Source: Diphasiastrum complanatum
Lineage: Eukaryota; Streptophyta; Lycopodiopsida; Lycopodiales; Lycopodiaceae
Length of the DNA stretch: 64,000 bases
Assembly (NCBI GenBank): GCA_029204225.1
Contig: CM055110.1
Location: forward strand, 36,316,035-36,380,034
Direction: 5' to 3'
Shown: positions 21,925-34,797 of the stretch, piece by piece
Layout of the letters: the number at the start of each line of letters is the position of its first letter
Position numbering within the stretch: the first letter of the stretch is position 1
Made by a program: the position numbers and the translations under genes
Notes under the pieces: generated by a model
What the model saw: only the letters and a program-made list of their open reading frames with translations
Database searches by the model: none
Told to the model about the DNA's origin: nothing

Positions 21925-24889
21925 CATCAACATGGAGTTCGAATGCTCGATAGAATGTTATCCGGATGTGCATAACGGCAGACCCTCGAACCTTCAACAT
22001 TCGATTAATCAGCATGCCCCTCCGAGTTCAACGGACTGAAATGAAAAGCTTCTTCAAAAACCTGTTAATAGACCTTTGAATATTCGGATCTCAAATCACA
22101 ATCACGTGATTGAGTTACAAACACGACTGTTGATCTTCGAATTAAAACCTTTCAAACTTAATATGTCTTGCCCTTCAATGATGTATAAAATCGCTAGCCT
22201 CAGCCTTGGTTAAAGTGGGCGCTGCTAAAGCTCTTATCCACTGAAATGTGGCTATAGATTCTCAGACATGTGTGCCATTTGATAATCATGATCGAATTTG
22301 CCCTCATACATTAATGCGCTGCTAGAAATTTACTCAAGCTACTTTAGTGATGACCGACCAGATATATGAGTGATGAGCCTGCGTGTATAATCAGTGCGTT
22401 GGTTGCCTTAGAAAATAGTGAGAGAGCTCGAATCCTTCGAACTGGCTCGAAGAAGAAATATTTGTCTGGGGGGAAAAGTTTGGAAACTAGCATTCCTGAT
22501 TCCGATAAGTGCCTTGAAGAATAGATGGCTGAACGAAAAGCGTCAGCAGACAACGACATCAGTCTTCAGAACTGGCTTCAAATGCTAACTACACATAGCC
22601 ATAGAAGAACCGCTGCTGGATAAGCGTTGCAGGCTATCTGCCTGGCTTCAAATGTAAAGGGAGAATGACAATTCGAATAGAGAGGAAGACCCGAAAAGCG
22701 CCAGAAGTGGTTACAAATTCCGAATGGGGACTGCTCAATGCTTCGTGAGAAGGTAAGAGACGTTGGACTGTCATTGATAGTTGAGCGAAATAAATAGCGT
22801 GTTTGCCTGAGCAGATAGCTCGAAGAAGATGAGAGATATAGCAGTCGGAACTGCCTTCAAAACTTATTCGAATAATTCTTCGAGAGGCCTAGTGAACAGT
22901 TAAGGGGTTGAATATGTCATTGAAGAATAATTTATCATGTACAAATGCCAACTGAAGGCTCAAATAGTTGGCACTTATAACTGCCTGTGAGCTCGAACAT
23001 AAGAAAAAGAATGGAAGGCACATAAATTAAGGCTTCGAGTTTGGTGGCTTAGGCCTCAAACATTTTATACTTAGACTAAAAAGTCTCCAAGGCCTCTTCA
23101 ACAAAATGAGTAGACTACACCCATGACGATTTTTAAACCATGCGCAAACTTAGGCTCAGAACCACTTACAATTGAGAATGCCCAGTGAACATATCATTTA
23201 AGCTTCAAAAATAAAGTCAGCACCAAGTATGGGCAAGATGAAAAGTGCCTCCGAAAATACATACAAGACTTTAGCAATAAAAATGCTCACAGCCAATGCC
23301 ATATATGTAATATTGTCATCTTAGAACTGGCCTCAAATAAGCCTTGCCGACACAAACTTATAGCTTGACCATCGCAAATAATATCAAGAATAAGTGACAA
23401 CTCCACCAAGTACTGCATCAGTTACCAAAACCACCGATTTTCTGACAGAATGGTCAATAAAATTGACCATTATAAAATTCAGTGTATCACACAACTGCGC
23501 TAACAAATTTGACAACAACAATAGTCACCCATGATCTCCTACAGACAACACATCCACTTTGTACTTTCTTCATCTGCACACCTGTAACATTGTGTATATA
23601 TATTGAATACCATTTGCGTATTCAAAGAACAAGTGTGTGTAAAATAATATCATCAGAAGCTTATCAGAGATAGACGAAGTAGATGTCTTGCGCATTGATT
23701 CTTTTGTATTGTCATTAACAGGTTCATTCCTTTTTACAAATTGAATTAGCTTTGTAGAGCACGCGGTTTCGTCCACTTTTGTCTTGTGCTGAACAACATT
23801 ATTGACATGTATATTTTGCTATACTTAATCTGATAAGAGCTCTAATGTTTTGCGTTCAGATTTGTGTTGCCTTCTATTTAAGGGCAAGATCTCTAGAAGG
23901 GAAACGCTGCCTTGGATAGCCTTTATGAGGTCATCTACGTGAAACGACTAAATATGAATCGACATATTAAACTAGAGTAATTTAATCTGTTAGTTAAATA
24001 TATCTCTTATGGTATAATTGAACATACATTCAACCTAATTGTTAACTAGACCTTTTCAGGGAGCGACACACCTCTAAAGAGAAGAAGTGAATAGAGTGTT
24101 GAGGATTATTTTCTCCTATCTCTATTCTCTGCACTATTGAGTGTGAGTGATCTTGAGTCTACTAGCAATCTTTACTGCATTACATGAATTACTCTCTGGT
24201 CAGACAAACGCTCTAGCGCATTACAGTCGTTTGCTGTATGTCCGTAAATATGCTCTAAAGAACTGTCTTAAAACTATCTTATTCGTCTGTCACGAACAAT
24301 TTGTATTCGACACTCGAATAACGTCTATATTTGGTACAATCTAGGACAATCATTGATAGAATGGTATGTATACATATGAGATGATAGTCCTTGTCTGAGG
24401 AATTGAGTCTTTGATCTGTGTTCTTGCTCGTAACTGACATAAGTTTCTAACGTACTCTAAAACTATTTGTGCTCTTTAACCATAAACTTGGACTTAAGTT
24501 GTTGAGGACTTTTGTCTAGAATCGAACAGTTTGTGAATATGATTAACTAATTGTCTGCACGAACTCGAGTACATTGAACATTTCTCGAATCTTTGCTGAC
24601 AACTTAATCAGCCGGAGTGTAGTACTTCTGTACTACTCTGATAACATCTCACCTGTAGAATGCATTTCATTCAATTTGATAGATTGTTGTTATGGAATTA
24701 TTAACACTACAAACCCCCAACATAAGAAATATAGGTTACCTTCTAAATGTCTGTTGACAACCAGAATAACTCTCGAATCCACTTCACTCGAAACAAGTCA
24801 TAATTGTACCAAATACATAACTTTGAAACGCTGTCTTCTTGGGGTTTGACATTATTTACTACAAAATCTATATATAAATTTTGTTGGTA
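21925..24889. other. Intergenic DNA rich in TTCGAA/CTTCAAA words
   Basis: No ORF with a recognised domain on either strand. The words TTCGAA, CTCGAA, GGCTTCAAA and CCTCAAA recur densely from about 21400 to 23350 and again at 24300-24800, in no clear tandem period. This could be old LTR sequence of an unidentified element. Confidence 0.35.
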
Positions 24890-26065
24890 TAGTACGACAT
24901 CTCAAAACTAGCATGAAAGTGATGCTCAACTAAAAGATCTCGTAAGTCTAAAATTGATTCTAGTGATAGTGAAGATGATTCAGATACTGAATCAAGTTCT
25001 AGTTTCTCAAGCTTGGAGTTTGAAAGTAGTGATTCATCAGAATTAGAAGCTGATAAAGGAGATAAAAAGAGTAAACAACGATCCAAACAGAAGGACGACA
25101 TGAAAACTATCGAGGACAAGTTGTCCACTTCTGAAGTTGAAAAGCTTTGGAAGAGTAATATGGCTGATCTTAATAAAAAATCTAATGATTTGAAGGTGTA
25201 GATCTCTGAAATTGCAGACAAAATACCAAGAGCTGCTGATGGATCATAAAATTTATAAGCTTTATGTTCATCAAGAATAGCCAATGAAAATATATTTATC
25301 TGTCCTATGATCCATGGGAAACTTCTGGACATTCTAAAAAAGACTGCACAACTGTGAATGTAAAGTATATTGAAGATCCTGCCCAGGAGGTACTCTTTAT
25401 TTTTCAGAATGATGCGACTACTAATTATGTTCAGGGTATTGCAGCACAAGCTCAACAGGATAGACCAAAGTTCGCACCAAGAAGACACAATAGTTATCAA
25501 ACCACTTGGTTTGCCACCTTATTCAGTGCTAATTGGACGACCCTGGCTTTATCAATCAAATGCAAGTGGTCATTGGAAATCTAGAGAGTTGAGATTTCAA
25601 ATGGCGAGACCAATAATGGAGGTAAGCCTGCAGAACAAATAATCGCTTGGAGTCGTGACAAATATGAAGGTGAAACTCTTTTGTCTAACACCAGTCTTAC
25701 CTCAGAAGATTCTTCTTATGCACATATTTTTTCCAATGCATCTGACATCGAAGTGCAATATTTCGAATGCTATGAGAATACTAACGAAGAAGAATTCTTC
25801 GATTCCTGCAACGCTGAAGCGGGTGTTTTGAATAAAGAAAGAAAAGTTGCTGACACGAATTCTGAAGAGTCTGATGACAATTCAAGTGACAAATTTGACT
25901 ATTTCGAACAATAATTTGTTAATAAGAACGAGGCTGACAACAAAAATATATCTATGGAGTCAACCATGCGTGAAATTCATGGCCATACCAAGGCCAGTGT
26001 GACAGAAAGTATCATTCTACCAGATTCTATTGAACTAGTTGAACTTGCACAAGTGGATGAGTAGT
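24890..26065 (+). pseudogene. Ty3-like retroelement remnant (gag tail and protease)
   Basis: An acidic, Ser-rich gag-like stretch (SSDSEDDSDTESSSS, then ELEADKGDKKSKQRSK) is followed by a broken segment with GHSKKDC, a possible zinc-knuckle half. Frame 25370-25642 reads SVLIGRPWLYQSNASGHWKS, close to the 'LLGRPWLHxxxAxxDW' region C-terminal to the protease in Ty3-type pol. A further acidic frame runs 25681-25911. Many stops. The minus-strand 210-codon frame over 24868-25500 is its antisense shadow. Confidence 0.45.
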
Positions 26066-27189
26066 ATCTACAGGAATTACAGGAGTATCTAAATCGATGT
26101 AGCTATATCTACAATCTTGTCTAGGGCAGCATTATCTACATTTGCATCCGGGTTAGGCTTCACAAAATCGGTGGTATTTATCCTCTTTACTTTCTTCGGG
26201 GCTCTCTTGGAGGCTGCCTGCTTCCTAGGGCGCTTGGTAGGAAGATCAGTCCTGTCTAGAAGAACAGGTCTGGGAGCAGCAAGCTGAGACATATGTAACT
26301 TGAAAAATCTCTCCCTCATTCTCATCAATAACTAAAAGTCCTTAGGCATAATGGTGACTCTCTTAGAATGAATAGCAAGCAAAAATGAATCTTAAAAGAA
26401 AAGGCTCATATAGTCCTCAGCAGCTTCCTGAAGGCACTGGAGAGCAGAGGGTGTGAATTTAACAAGTTGATCGAGATCATTTCTAGTTATGTGGTGGACA
26501 GCACGTTAGAATGGAGCTCTGGGAATCAATAGAGCGGTTGATCTCTGATACTTACGAATATCAGAGAGCCACCTGTTGCAGTTGCGCCTTCTAGATCTAA
26601 CCAGAGGTGTAATGGCAACCGCAGAGGTTGAGGATGAGTCAGCAGAGAAGAAATCCCTCGTCTGCTTTCTTCTATCCATAGAAGTATACTGAGGGATATC
26701 GGACTTGTGCGTGATGACTAGGATAAGAAGGGGAGGATTCTGAAGCGTTCGCAGAGGAGCGATGTGTACGGAAAGAAAGTACAGTGGTATATCGGACCTC
26801 TGCGAGGCAAATATCAGAGAGATCCTTGAATATAGAAGAGAGATACACAAGTCCGATATGAGGAGACACATAAGTAGAAATATTGGACCTGTGCGCATGA
26901 AATGTAGTACGAACGTGGCGCACAAGTGCGATATGCAAAGGGGAAAAAAAGTGAAAAAAATTCATCGAAGTTTGTGATTTTATATCGTGGTTCACATGTG
27001 CGAAAGAATGTCTTGTCGCACGTGCAAACTGTCAAGTCATCAAAAAGTGAGACGTGGCGACAAGTCAGTGAATGGTCATTCAACACATGTCAAGTTGTCA
27101 TTTCACACATGTGGATTGTACGACGTAATGAGAGAACGACATGTATGGTCCATCCGACTAATGAACACGAAGTTAAGAAAACAGTTTAA
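26066..27189. other. Unassigned region with short minus-strand frames
   Basis: Frame 26328-26089 (-) is Lys/Arg/Pro-rich (KRPRKQAASKRAPKKVKR) and could be the basic tail of a retroelement protein. Other frames are short and overlapping. Repeated words such as TCGGACTTGTGCG occur at 26690-26960. No gene supported. Confidence 0.3.
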
Positions 27190-27422
27190 ACACCCGACTA
27201 GGTCAATCACCACAACACAACGTCAAGTGCAACAAGACAAGACAACAGAATTGCTCACCACAGAATGTATATTCAACTAATAAGTAAGTACAAAGATAAA
27301 GTTGCTTAAAAGCACTCAAAGGGCTCGTAAAAGAAAGACGACCTGATATTTCTAGAACTAAGCACACGTGGTGCCGTCGAAATAAGAAAGCACTGTATAA
27401 GTCGATCATTGCTATTTTAACT
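27190..27422 (-). repeat. Probable partial 3' LTR of copia fragment C
   Basis: On the minus strand, the purine run GAGGGAGAG is followed by AGTTAAAATAG at 27422. That is one change from the start TGTTAAAAT seen in fragment E at 58424. The stretch lies directly downstream of the RNase H stop. The outer boundary is a guess. Confidence 0.45.
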
Positions 27423-27513
27423 CTCTCCCTCAATGATCAACGTCTCTCTTTATTTTAGAGTTTACTCTATTCATGGAACATACCTCCATGATAGTATTAT
27501 AAGTAAAGGCTTT

Positions 27514-28527
27514 TTACATAACCAAATCTAAGCCAAGTTTGGCTCTAAAAGTCTCAAACTTTTCTTTACTTAAGGCTTCTGTAAAAAAATCAGTAACTTG
27601 TAACAACGTAGAATAGTGTACAATACTCATATCTTCAGATTGTAGCTTCTCACGCACAAAGTGATATTTCACCTCAATATGTTTTGTCCTTGCATGAAAG
27701 ACAAGATTCTTAGCCAATTGTATTCCACTTTGACTGTCACAGAAAATAACAGTAGGATCTACCTGCTTCATGCCAATCTCACGTAACAACTTACGTAACC
27801 AAACAGCTTCCTGGGTAGCAGAACTTAACGCTTTATATTCGGCTTCTATAGAAGAAAGAGAAATAGTATCTTGCTTCTTGCTAGACCATGAAAAACAACC
27901 GCTACTAAAATTGAAGGCATATCCTGTTGTTGAATTTCTATCATCTATACTTCCTGCCCAATCAGCTCAACATAACTCTGCAACTTAGGTAAAACACTTT
28001 GTCTTTTGTAGATTAGGCCAAGGTTCCTTTTTGCAGCTTTCCAATGGTCCATAGTGGGTGATGACATGAATTGGCTAATCAAACTTACAACATAGCAGAT
28101 ATCAGGACGTGTAGTCATAAGATATTTCAAACTCCCAACTAGCTTACGAAATAGAGTAGCGTCAACATGTGCACTATCATCAATACGGATAATGTTTTAC
28201 CAGCTTCGCAAGGGGTGATGGAAGGTTTGCACTCTGTCATGTGAAATCTCTCCAATACCTCGCCCACATACTTGTTTTGACATAACCTGATATCACTGCC
28301 AGTTTGCCATACTTCCACACCCAAGCAGTAGTGCATAAGATCTAAATCCATCATCTCAAACTGCTTGCATAAGTTGGCTTTGATAGAATGAGTGAGGTTT
28401 TCATCATTGCCCGTGATAATGATATCATCAACATAAAGTACAATCAAGACAATGCTATCTTCATTTATAAGAACATAAAGATTTGGATCTGAATTTGTTC
28501 TTACAAACCCATGAAAAAGAAATTAAT
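27514..28527 (-). pseudogene. Copia fragment C: reverse transcriptase and RNase H
   Basis: Minus-strand order: FLFHGFVRTNSDPNLY, then IVLYVDDIIITGND (catalytic YVDD), LMHYCLGVEVW and KPSITPCEAGKTL (frame 28447-28139), YLMTTRPDICYVVSLISQFM (28130-27945), and RNase H with VIFCDSQSGIQLAKNLVFHARTKH and FFTEALSKEKFE (27789-27514). Gag, protease and integrase are absent. It belongs to a different copia lineage from A and B, judged by sequence. Confidence 0.85.
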
Positions 28528-29150
28528 TGTCAATGCGTCCATAGACCAATGTAGCTGGCTGCGCGCGCTGACCTGCGAGCCTTCTTCACGCCATCTTCAA
28601 GCTTCCTTACATAAGCGATGGCTATGGCAGCCTGACTAACTCCACGTTACCTCTCTTCATAGTCCGCGGCCGCCCACGACCTCTCCACACGTTCCCAACA
28701 GTAGCAGGGCGCCCACTTCTGGCTCTTTACAGCTTCAAAAATGGATTTGTATCAAGAGAAAAATATTTTTTCCCTTATTGAAACCCTAGCTGTCAAAGAA
28801 AAAGATATTTTTGGGCTTTATCTGATCTTCTTGAGAATTTCTCTGAGCAGCTACCTATTTCTCTGAGGTTGCCCTACAACAAGCAATCTTCTGCTCCAAA
28901 CCGCTCTTCAAACAGTGTTCGATTGGATTCAAATCAATCACAAATGCCAAGCAACCCTCCAGAAGAATTTTTCAGCTTCAATCTTTGCTTGCCCACTGAT
29001 TCAGCCGACAACTTTTTGCCTCTGAATCTTCTTATAGTTTTGAGCTATTCCACAAATCTCCACAGACTCGACACTCTAAGAGTCCATCATCATTGTGCTT
29101 GGCCCTTCTTGTGGTATCTCGATTGCCTCCAACATCATCTGCAACCACAC
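28528..29150 (+). other. Unassigned segment between two copia fragments
   Basis: A plus-strand frame 28869-29171 (100 codons) continues an upstream open stretch (DLLENFSEQLPISLRLPYNKQ). It is rich in Ser, Asn and Pro and has no domain I recognise. It may be the gag start of another retroelement. It runs straight into the broken end of element B. Confidence 0.3.
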
Positions 29151-29154
29151 TACC

Positions 29155-30460
29155 TCATTCGCCACCTTTGAAGCTGCGAGAGGATTGAGCCACCAAGGTT
29201 TGCTTTTTGCATATCCAGTTGATTGCAGCTCCGCACACTATTGTACATCCTCTAGTAATGGACTTGTTCTCATCTTTGTAGCTTGCCCAGTTCGTATCAC
29301 TGTAGTGATGCAGCTCGAATCCTTTTCCTTCGTTTTCAGCTCTGTAGGTTAATCCCATATTCTGGGTACCCTGATACTGTAGGATTCGTTTGGCCATTTG
29401 CCAATGTGCTAGGCCAGGATTGGAAGAGAATTGGCTCAAGGCGTAAATAGAGAAAGCCAGATCGGGTCTGGTATAAATTGTGAGGTACATCAGACTACCG
29501 ATTAAGTTCTGGTAGGGTATACCTGCCATCTTCTGTTCTTCCTCTTCCGTTTTTGGGCAATCCTGCTTCGTAAGCTTGGCTCCAGCTATCATTGGCGTGG
29601 TCTTTTCTTTGCAGTCCATCATGTGGTACTGCTTTAGCACTTTTTTGGCATATTCTGACTGACTCAAGTGCATTTCGCCCTTTGTTCGATCTCTTCTGAT
29701 CTCCAACCCTAGGCATTTCGTTGCTTCTCCAAGATCTGTGATTTTGTAGCCTTCAGAAATTTGACTCTTTGTGTCTTTGATCAGCATCAAAGAATTTCCT
29801 ATCATCAGCGAATCATCCACAAAAATGGTCAGTATCACAAAATCCTTTCCTACTCTTTTAATGTAGACATTGCAGTATGGTTGAGTAGGATTGAAGTCTA
29901 GAGACTTCAGAAGACCATCAAGCTTGGGTCTTCATAGCCTTCAGGCTGCTTCATGAAGATTTTCTCCTATAGGTCTCTGTGGAGAAAGGCTGTTTTCACG
30001 TCAATCTGGTGAATTTCTAGATTGTGCTGTGTGGCGTATACAAGGAGTAGCCTTATGCTTGTCATCTTGACCATGAGCGAATATGTGGCGAAATAAGCAA
30101 CACGATATCTCTGCGTGTAGCCCTTCGCGACATGCCTTGCTTTGTAGCGGCCAATGGTGCCATCTGATTTCATCTTTTTCTTGTACACCCACTTACAGTC
30201 GACTATTTTTCTGTTTTCTGGCAGTGGCTCTAATGTCCATGTCTTGTTTCGCCTCATCGACTCGATCTCCTCTGACATTGCCTGCTTTCAGAATTCTCCC
30301 TCTGGACTTTGGATAGTTTCTTGGTATATTGTTGGCTCTTCAGTGAAGCTGCAGTACTCGAACTACGTGTCTTCGCTCCATTGAAGATTGTCAGAGTAAT
30401 GGTTTGGAGGTCTTCTTTGTCTCGTTGACCTTCTAGGTTCGTTTCGTCGCTGCACAAACG
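29155..30460 (-). pseudogene. Copia B reverse transcriptase and RNase H start
   Basis: Frame 30278-29967 gives MSEEIESMRRNKTWTLEPLP, CKWVYKKKMKSDG, RYKARHVAKGYTQ and VKTAFLHRDL. After a break the 227-codon frame 29838-29155 starts LTIFVDDSLMIG (catalytic box FVDD, usually YVDD), then ITDLGEATKCLGLEI, NLIGSLMYLTIYTRPDLAFS and RNase H start YSDTNWASYKDE. It ends GAAINWICKKQTLVAQSS and then leaves the family's sequence. Confidence 0.88.
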
Positions 30461-30536
30461 TTTCTTGTTCGTGGGATTGATCTTCTTCTTCCTGCTGCTC
30501 TAGAGTTTGCGGCTCTGCATTTTGATTTGATGTCTG

Positions 30537-31456
30537 TCATCGAACTCCCTCTTGAATGGGCAGCAGTGTGAAGATCTCATGGCCTCTTTCGTCTTTCAGT
30601 CCAGGGAATGTGGACTCATCGAACTTCACATATATGCTCGAAACAACCTTCTTCGTGGTTGGGTTGTAGAGCCTGTACACATGTGTCCCGTTCGAGTAGC
30701 CGACCATGATTGTTTGCTCAGATTTATCATCGAGCTTGCTTCTTTTTTCTTTTGAAATGTATGCTACACATCCAAACACTCATACGTATGATAGATCAGG
30801 CTTTCTGCCTATCCACATTTCGTATGGTGTTTTGTTTTCCAGCACTGTTGTTGTAGATCTGTTCTACAGGTGTACAACTACAGCTATTGCCTCAGCCCAG
30901 AATTGACCTGGTAATTGAGCCTGTGCCATAATGCATCTGGCTCCTTCGACTAGCGTTCTATTTTTTCTTTCTGCAACACCATTGTATTCTGGTGTGTATG
31001 TAGGAGTGAACTGGTGTTTGATCCCGCGTTCTTCGCAGAATTTTGAGAATTCTTTGCTTTTGTATTTACCTCTGTTGTCAGATCTAAGGATCTAAGGATC
31101 TATATTTTTTTTGAGATGTGTCGCTCTGCAAATGCCACGAACTTCTTGAAGGAATCAAACACTTCAGATTTCTTCTTTAAGTAGTAGATCATGGTCATCC
31201 GGCTGTAATCATCTATGAACGTTAGAAAGTATATTGAACCTGAGAGCGAATCCTTCTTCATCGGTCCACAGACATCATAGTGGACGAGCTCAAGAACCTC
31301 CTTGGCTCTTCTTCCCTCATGTGTGAATGGATTCCGATGTTGCTTGCCTTTCTGGCAAGCTTCGTAGGACTCAATTTCGGGTCTTGAAATCTTGAGACCT
31401 GTGACTATGTCTTTTCTGCTCATGTTATATAGGCTCCGCATGTTTAGATGATACAT
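30537..31456 (-). pseudogene. Copia B integrase
   Basis: Frame 31456-31100 carries the pre-integrase region (MYHLNMRSLYNMSR, CQKGKQHR) and the integrase core LELVHYDVCGPM ... YFLTFIDDYSRMTMIY. A gap with stops follows, still readable as the AERKNR-type segment near 30960. Frame 30779-30537 then gives FGCVAYISKEKRSKLDDK and MVGYSNGTHVYRLYNP, the integrase C-terminus. Confidence 0.85.
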
Positions 31457-31687
31457 TATCCTATGCCAGAGCTGACCTTCTTTTTCTGATGCATTTAATA
31501 TGCTATCAAAGTTGTTGATTATTTTGGCCTGGTAGAGGTTTCCTTCTCAGCTTCCGATCGTCAACAACTTGTTCATCATCTTCTCGATCATGTGGCAAGT
31601 GTTGCCGTCGAACAAAACTCGAATGTCAAGATCTGTCATCTTGGAAACAGATAGTAGATCTTTTCTGAGTGAGGGCACATAGAGCGC

Positions 31688-32588
31688 TCATGGCAGCTCT
31701 GCTTGGCTTGACAGTGTTCGGAGCTGTAAAGTGCAGATGCCCTTGACATCGTGTCTGCTCCCATCACCTAGAATCACTGCTCTGTTGTTTTTGAGCTCTC
31801 TGAAGTCGATCAAGATCTTCTTGTTGCAAGTTATGTGAGATGTTACTCCCGAATCAATGACTACATTGTAGTCATGTTCAGTGTAGCTCGTTGAAGCTTC
31901 ATCGAGTATTGTGAAAGCTTCGTCACCTCTGTCAGCATCTTTTGATGACTCTGCAACATTAGCTTTTTCAGCTTTGTTCTTTCTTTTTGGGTTGAATATA
32001 CAATTGTATGCAGAATGCTCTTTCTTCTTGCAGTGCATGCAAGGTATTGTTGGATTGAACCAACATTTGTTGGCCGTATGGCTTGGTTTGTGGCAATGAT
32101 CGCAGAAAGAAGATTGCTGATTTGAGAACTTCATCTTCTCGAATCTTGGCTTGTTCTTGTTTCCTTTCGTGAAAAGAGCCTTCTCTTGATCACTGTTTCT
32201 CTCTCCTTCATCTCTCATCAGTCTCTCATCAGTGACAAGACTGACTGCTTTATCGAATGTCATATCTGGTAGACTCAGTATGAGAACTGATAGGACGTCG
32301 ATAGAGATTACATGAAGTACATCAGCTGCTGTGGTGCTGGGACCTGGTGCTCCCGTTCTGATGCAACGAGTTGAACAAAGATCGTTCTGATCTTCTCAAC
32401 GTGCTGATCCAACTGGCTGTTATCCCATCGTAATGATTGCAGCTAATTGTGAAGGTGTATGACTGAAGCTGCAGTAGATCTTCATTTATGGATGAAATGA
32501 TGATCGCCATTCCGCACTCATCTTTTCTGATCCATTCAGCTCTCCTTGGGTCTCCCTTAGGAGGCTGCACCTCTGAGAGTTCGGTCAC
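31688..32588 (-). pseudogene. Copia B gag and protease
   Basis: Frame 32588-32322 holds the gag N-terminal part (WIRKDECGMAIIISSINED). Frame 32263-31688 has two CCHC knuckles, CDHCHKPSHTANKC and CMHCKKKEHSAYNC, then an acidic linker. The protease start YNVVIDSGVTSHIT keeps the D-S-G active site, followed by VILGDGSRHDVKG. Gag and protease are in one frame here, as is usual for copia. Confidence 0.85.
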
Positions 32589-32747
32589 TGACCAGATGCC
32601 TTCGCCCTTAGAATTGTTTTGATTTTGAATTTTCAGATTCTGTAATTTGCGCCATCAAGACTGATTGCTACTCTTGTCTAGATTGTTGTAGCCATATTGT
32701 GTTGTCTAGAAGAATCATCGCTGGGATATCAGTAGTGATAACCTGTG

Positions 32748-32760
32748 GGCTCTGATACCA
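32748..32760 (-). promoter_or_regulatory. Primer-binding site of copia B
   Basis: The minus strand reads TGGTATCAGAGCC immediately after the LTR end CGCGACA, complementary to the plant initiator-Met tRNA 3' end. Confidence 0.85.
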
Positions 32761-33188
32761 TGTCGCGGAAGCAGAAAATGCTGTTCAATTTTGCAAAGGC
32801 GAAACTGTTTCTTTTTTGTTTTCATTTTCGTCTTTGTATTCGCGAACGATTTCGTGTCTTTGAATTTTCTTTTGCGCGGAAGCTTTTACAGGAACTTAGA
32901 CACTCGACTGCACATCATAGAACACATTTGTTTCTAGCAACCAAGACAGACGACACAAGACAAGGAGATGTACGAGAATAGAGCGACTGCCTTATCAATT
33001 TAATTCTTAGTATGAGATCGTCAATGTCTCGCTCGTTGGCAGAATAACACTCTGCTCTTTCATTGTGTTCTGCTCGTTGGCAGACTTTCATGCACAACTC
33101 TATTGTTTCTAGTATTTTTTTTTTCTGCTCTATTCGCTACCTCTCTCTCTGTCTCTTATAGATCTCTATATATTTTTATGATCCAGAC
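32761..33188 (-). repeat. Partial 5' LTR of copia B
   Basis: It matches 8810-9219 in inverted orientation (shared words GCGGAAGCTTTTACAGGAAC and TTCGCGAACGATTTCGTGTC). The outer half of the LTR is missing beyond about 33188. Confidence 0.85.
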
Positions 33189-33445
33189 ATTAGAGGAGTT
33201 CTCAATATCAAAAAGACCCTTTGTAAAGATACTTTTATTTTTTTTCTTTAGTTTCGACCATCACCAGGCCTCATCAAAATGCACAGATTTGAAATCTACG
33301 TAACGTAGTTTAAATTAACTAAAAAATAAAAATGCAATATAGAAAACTTTGAAATTTGTGTCCAGGCAGCATGGACGTATCCCATTGGTTTCTTTTTCCT
33401 GTCTGACACGTGCTAATATGCCCGACGTCAATATCTCAAATTAAT

Positions 33446-33679
33446 ATGCCATCCACCCAGGGGAAGAGTCCTTCGCCCTTGAGTATCAAAGATGTCTTAA
33501 CTTTTCAGGATAAAAAGTTAGATCCTGAAGAATTAAGTATAATGCAGATCTTGTTCTGGATGTTGCTGATTGAAGCCATTGCTTCTTGAAGTCTGTTTTT
33601 ATTGTCATTCGGTTGATTGTCTGAATGCTTGGCCTCCTGGATCTGCTAGCTTCTCGGCTATGTCAGAATATGACAGGCA
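33446..33679 (-). pseudogene. Start of gag from a second copia A copy
   Basis: The stretch matches 6150-6390, including the gag start region and the amber-bearing segment (plus-strand words CCACCCAGGGGAA and TGAAGAAT). It breaks off at about 33446, where unrelated DNA starts. Confidence 0.75.
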
Positions 33680-33692
33680 GCTCTGATACCAC

Positions 33693-34797
33693 TGTTGGGA
33701 GTCGAGTCAGTGCTCCAATACGAATGATGAGAATCGTGAGAAGAAAAATTCACAAAACATTCGCGACTCTCCTTCGAGATTCGGATGGAGTTCAGATGCA
33801 TTCGCTGGGTACTGCCAGCTGAAACACTCCTACAATCCTCCAGAGGGTAGTCAAGTACTACTGATCTACGTTCATAAAATTAATATAGCATTCGACTTCA
33901 TTTCAACCAAGGTGCAGAATTCAAAGGGAACAAGAAAACTTAGACACATTAAATAAATAGCATAAGCATTTGACATCCAAGATCAGACACAACCAGAAAA
34001 ATAATCTATATTGATTTGCTCTGATTTCTTCAGGGCACTGCATCGAATCCACGCAGTGTGTTGGCGTGAGAGAAGCGCGGCTCTCTCACGAGTAGTAGTC
34101 TCACTTTACTAGTGGACAATTGGATCTTCTGATCCTAGACAGAATTGTCTTCTCGCATGCAGGCGGAGCTTCTGTCTGTGTTCGTCTTGATTGTTTACTA
34201 GCATCAGACTTCTTCTTGTTCTTCTTTCTTTCTTAGTTACACACTGTGTATCCTATTGATATATGTCAAGTATTATTCAGTAAGTACAGTCTCTCTATGC
34301 AAATCTAAGATTAGATTGATTAACCATCTACAACTAACCAGAGAATTACAAGAGTGGCAGTGTAGCCACGACCTAGGGAGTGTCTGCTGACGTCATGCCA
34401 TCAGGTCAGATCTTTGTACTTCTGGTACTTGCGTGATCTCTGGTGGTACTCCTTGGAGCGTGAGGACAAAACGGGTTTCGTTTCCACCATTGCTTTCGTT
34501 TACCTCATTCGTCTTTCTCTCGTATAGGACCACAAGGGAATCTCGTTCGTGGATCGTTCATGTTTGCGAACCGTTGGTCTTCGTCTTCGTTGACTTTCGT
34601 GTTCATGAAACTCTTCGTGTTTTGTGTCTTCAGATGTTCGAGTTCGCGAACATGTTAGTCATCGTCTTCATTGACTTTTGTGTTCGCGAAACTCTTAGTG
34701 TTTCGTGTCTTCAAATGTTCGAGTTTGCGAACATGCTCATCAGGCGAGGGGCCGTAAGCTAGCAAGGCTTTGTATTCAGAAACACTTTGTTTCTTCA
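33693..34797 (-). repeat. 5' LTR of the second copia A copy
   Basis: The 1,105-bp LTR lies next to a PBS (TGGTATCAGAGC, 33691-33680) and ends on the plus strand in TTTGTTTCTTCA like the LTR at 7357. Between about 34574 and 34735 a block of roughly 88 bp (TTGACTTTCGTGTTC ... ATGTTCGAGTT) is duplicated in tandem; the other LTR has a single, shorter version. Confidence 0.8.

Larger units (their letters stand above)
29155..33188 (-). mobile_element. Ty1/copia retrotransposon 'B', truncated at both ends
   Basis: Minus-strand order: partial 5' LTR (33188-32761), PBS (32760-32748), gag with two zinc knuckles, protease, integrase and RT, ending inside RNase H at 29155. The LTR matches the complete LTR at 8380-9219 over its last 400 or so bases, so the two loci are one family. 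Frames are longer than in element A but still interrupted. Confidence 0.9.

Noticed and set aside
24868-25500. 210-codon minus-strand frame rich in Leu, Ser and Ile
   Set aside because: It lies antisense to an acidic Ser/Asp-rich gag-like sequence, which yields such a frame automatically.
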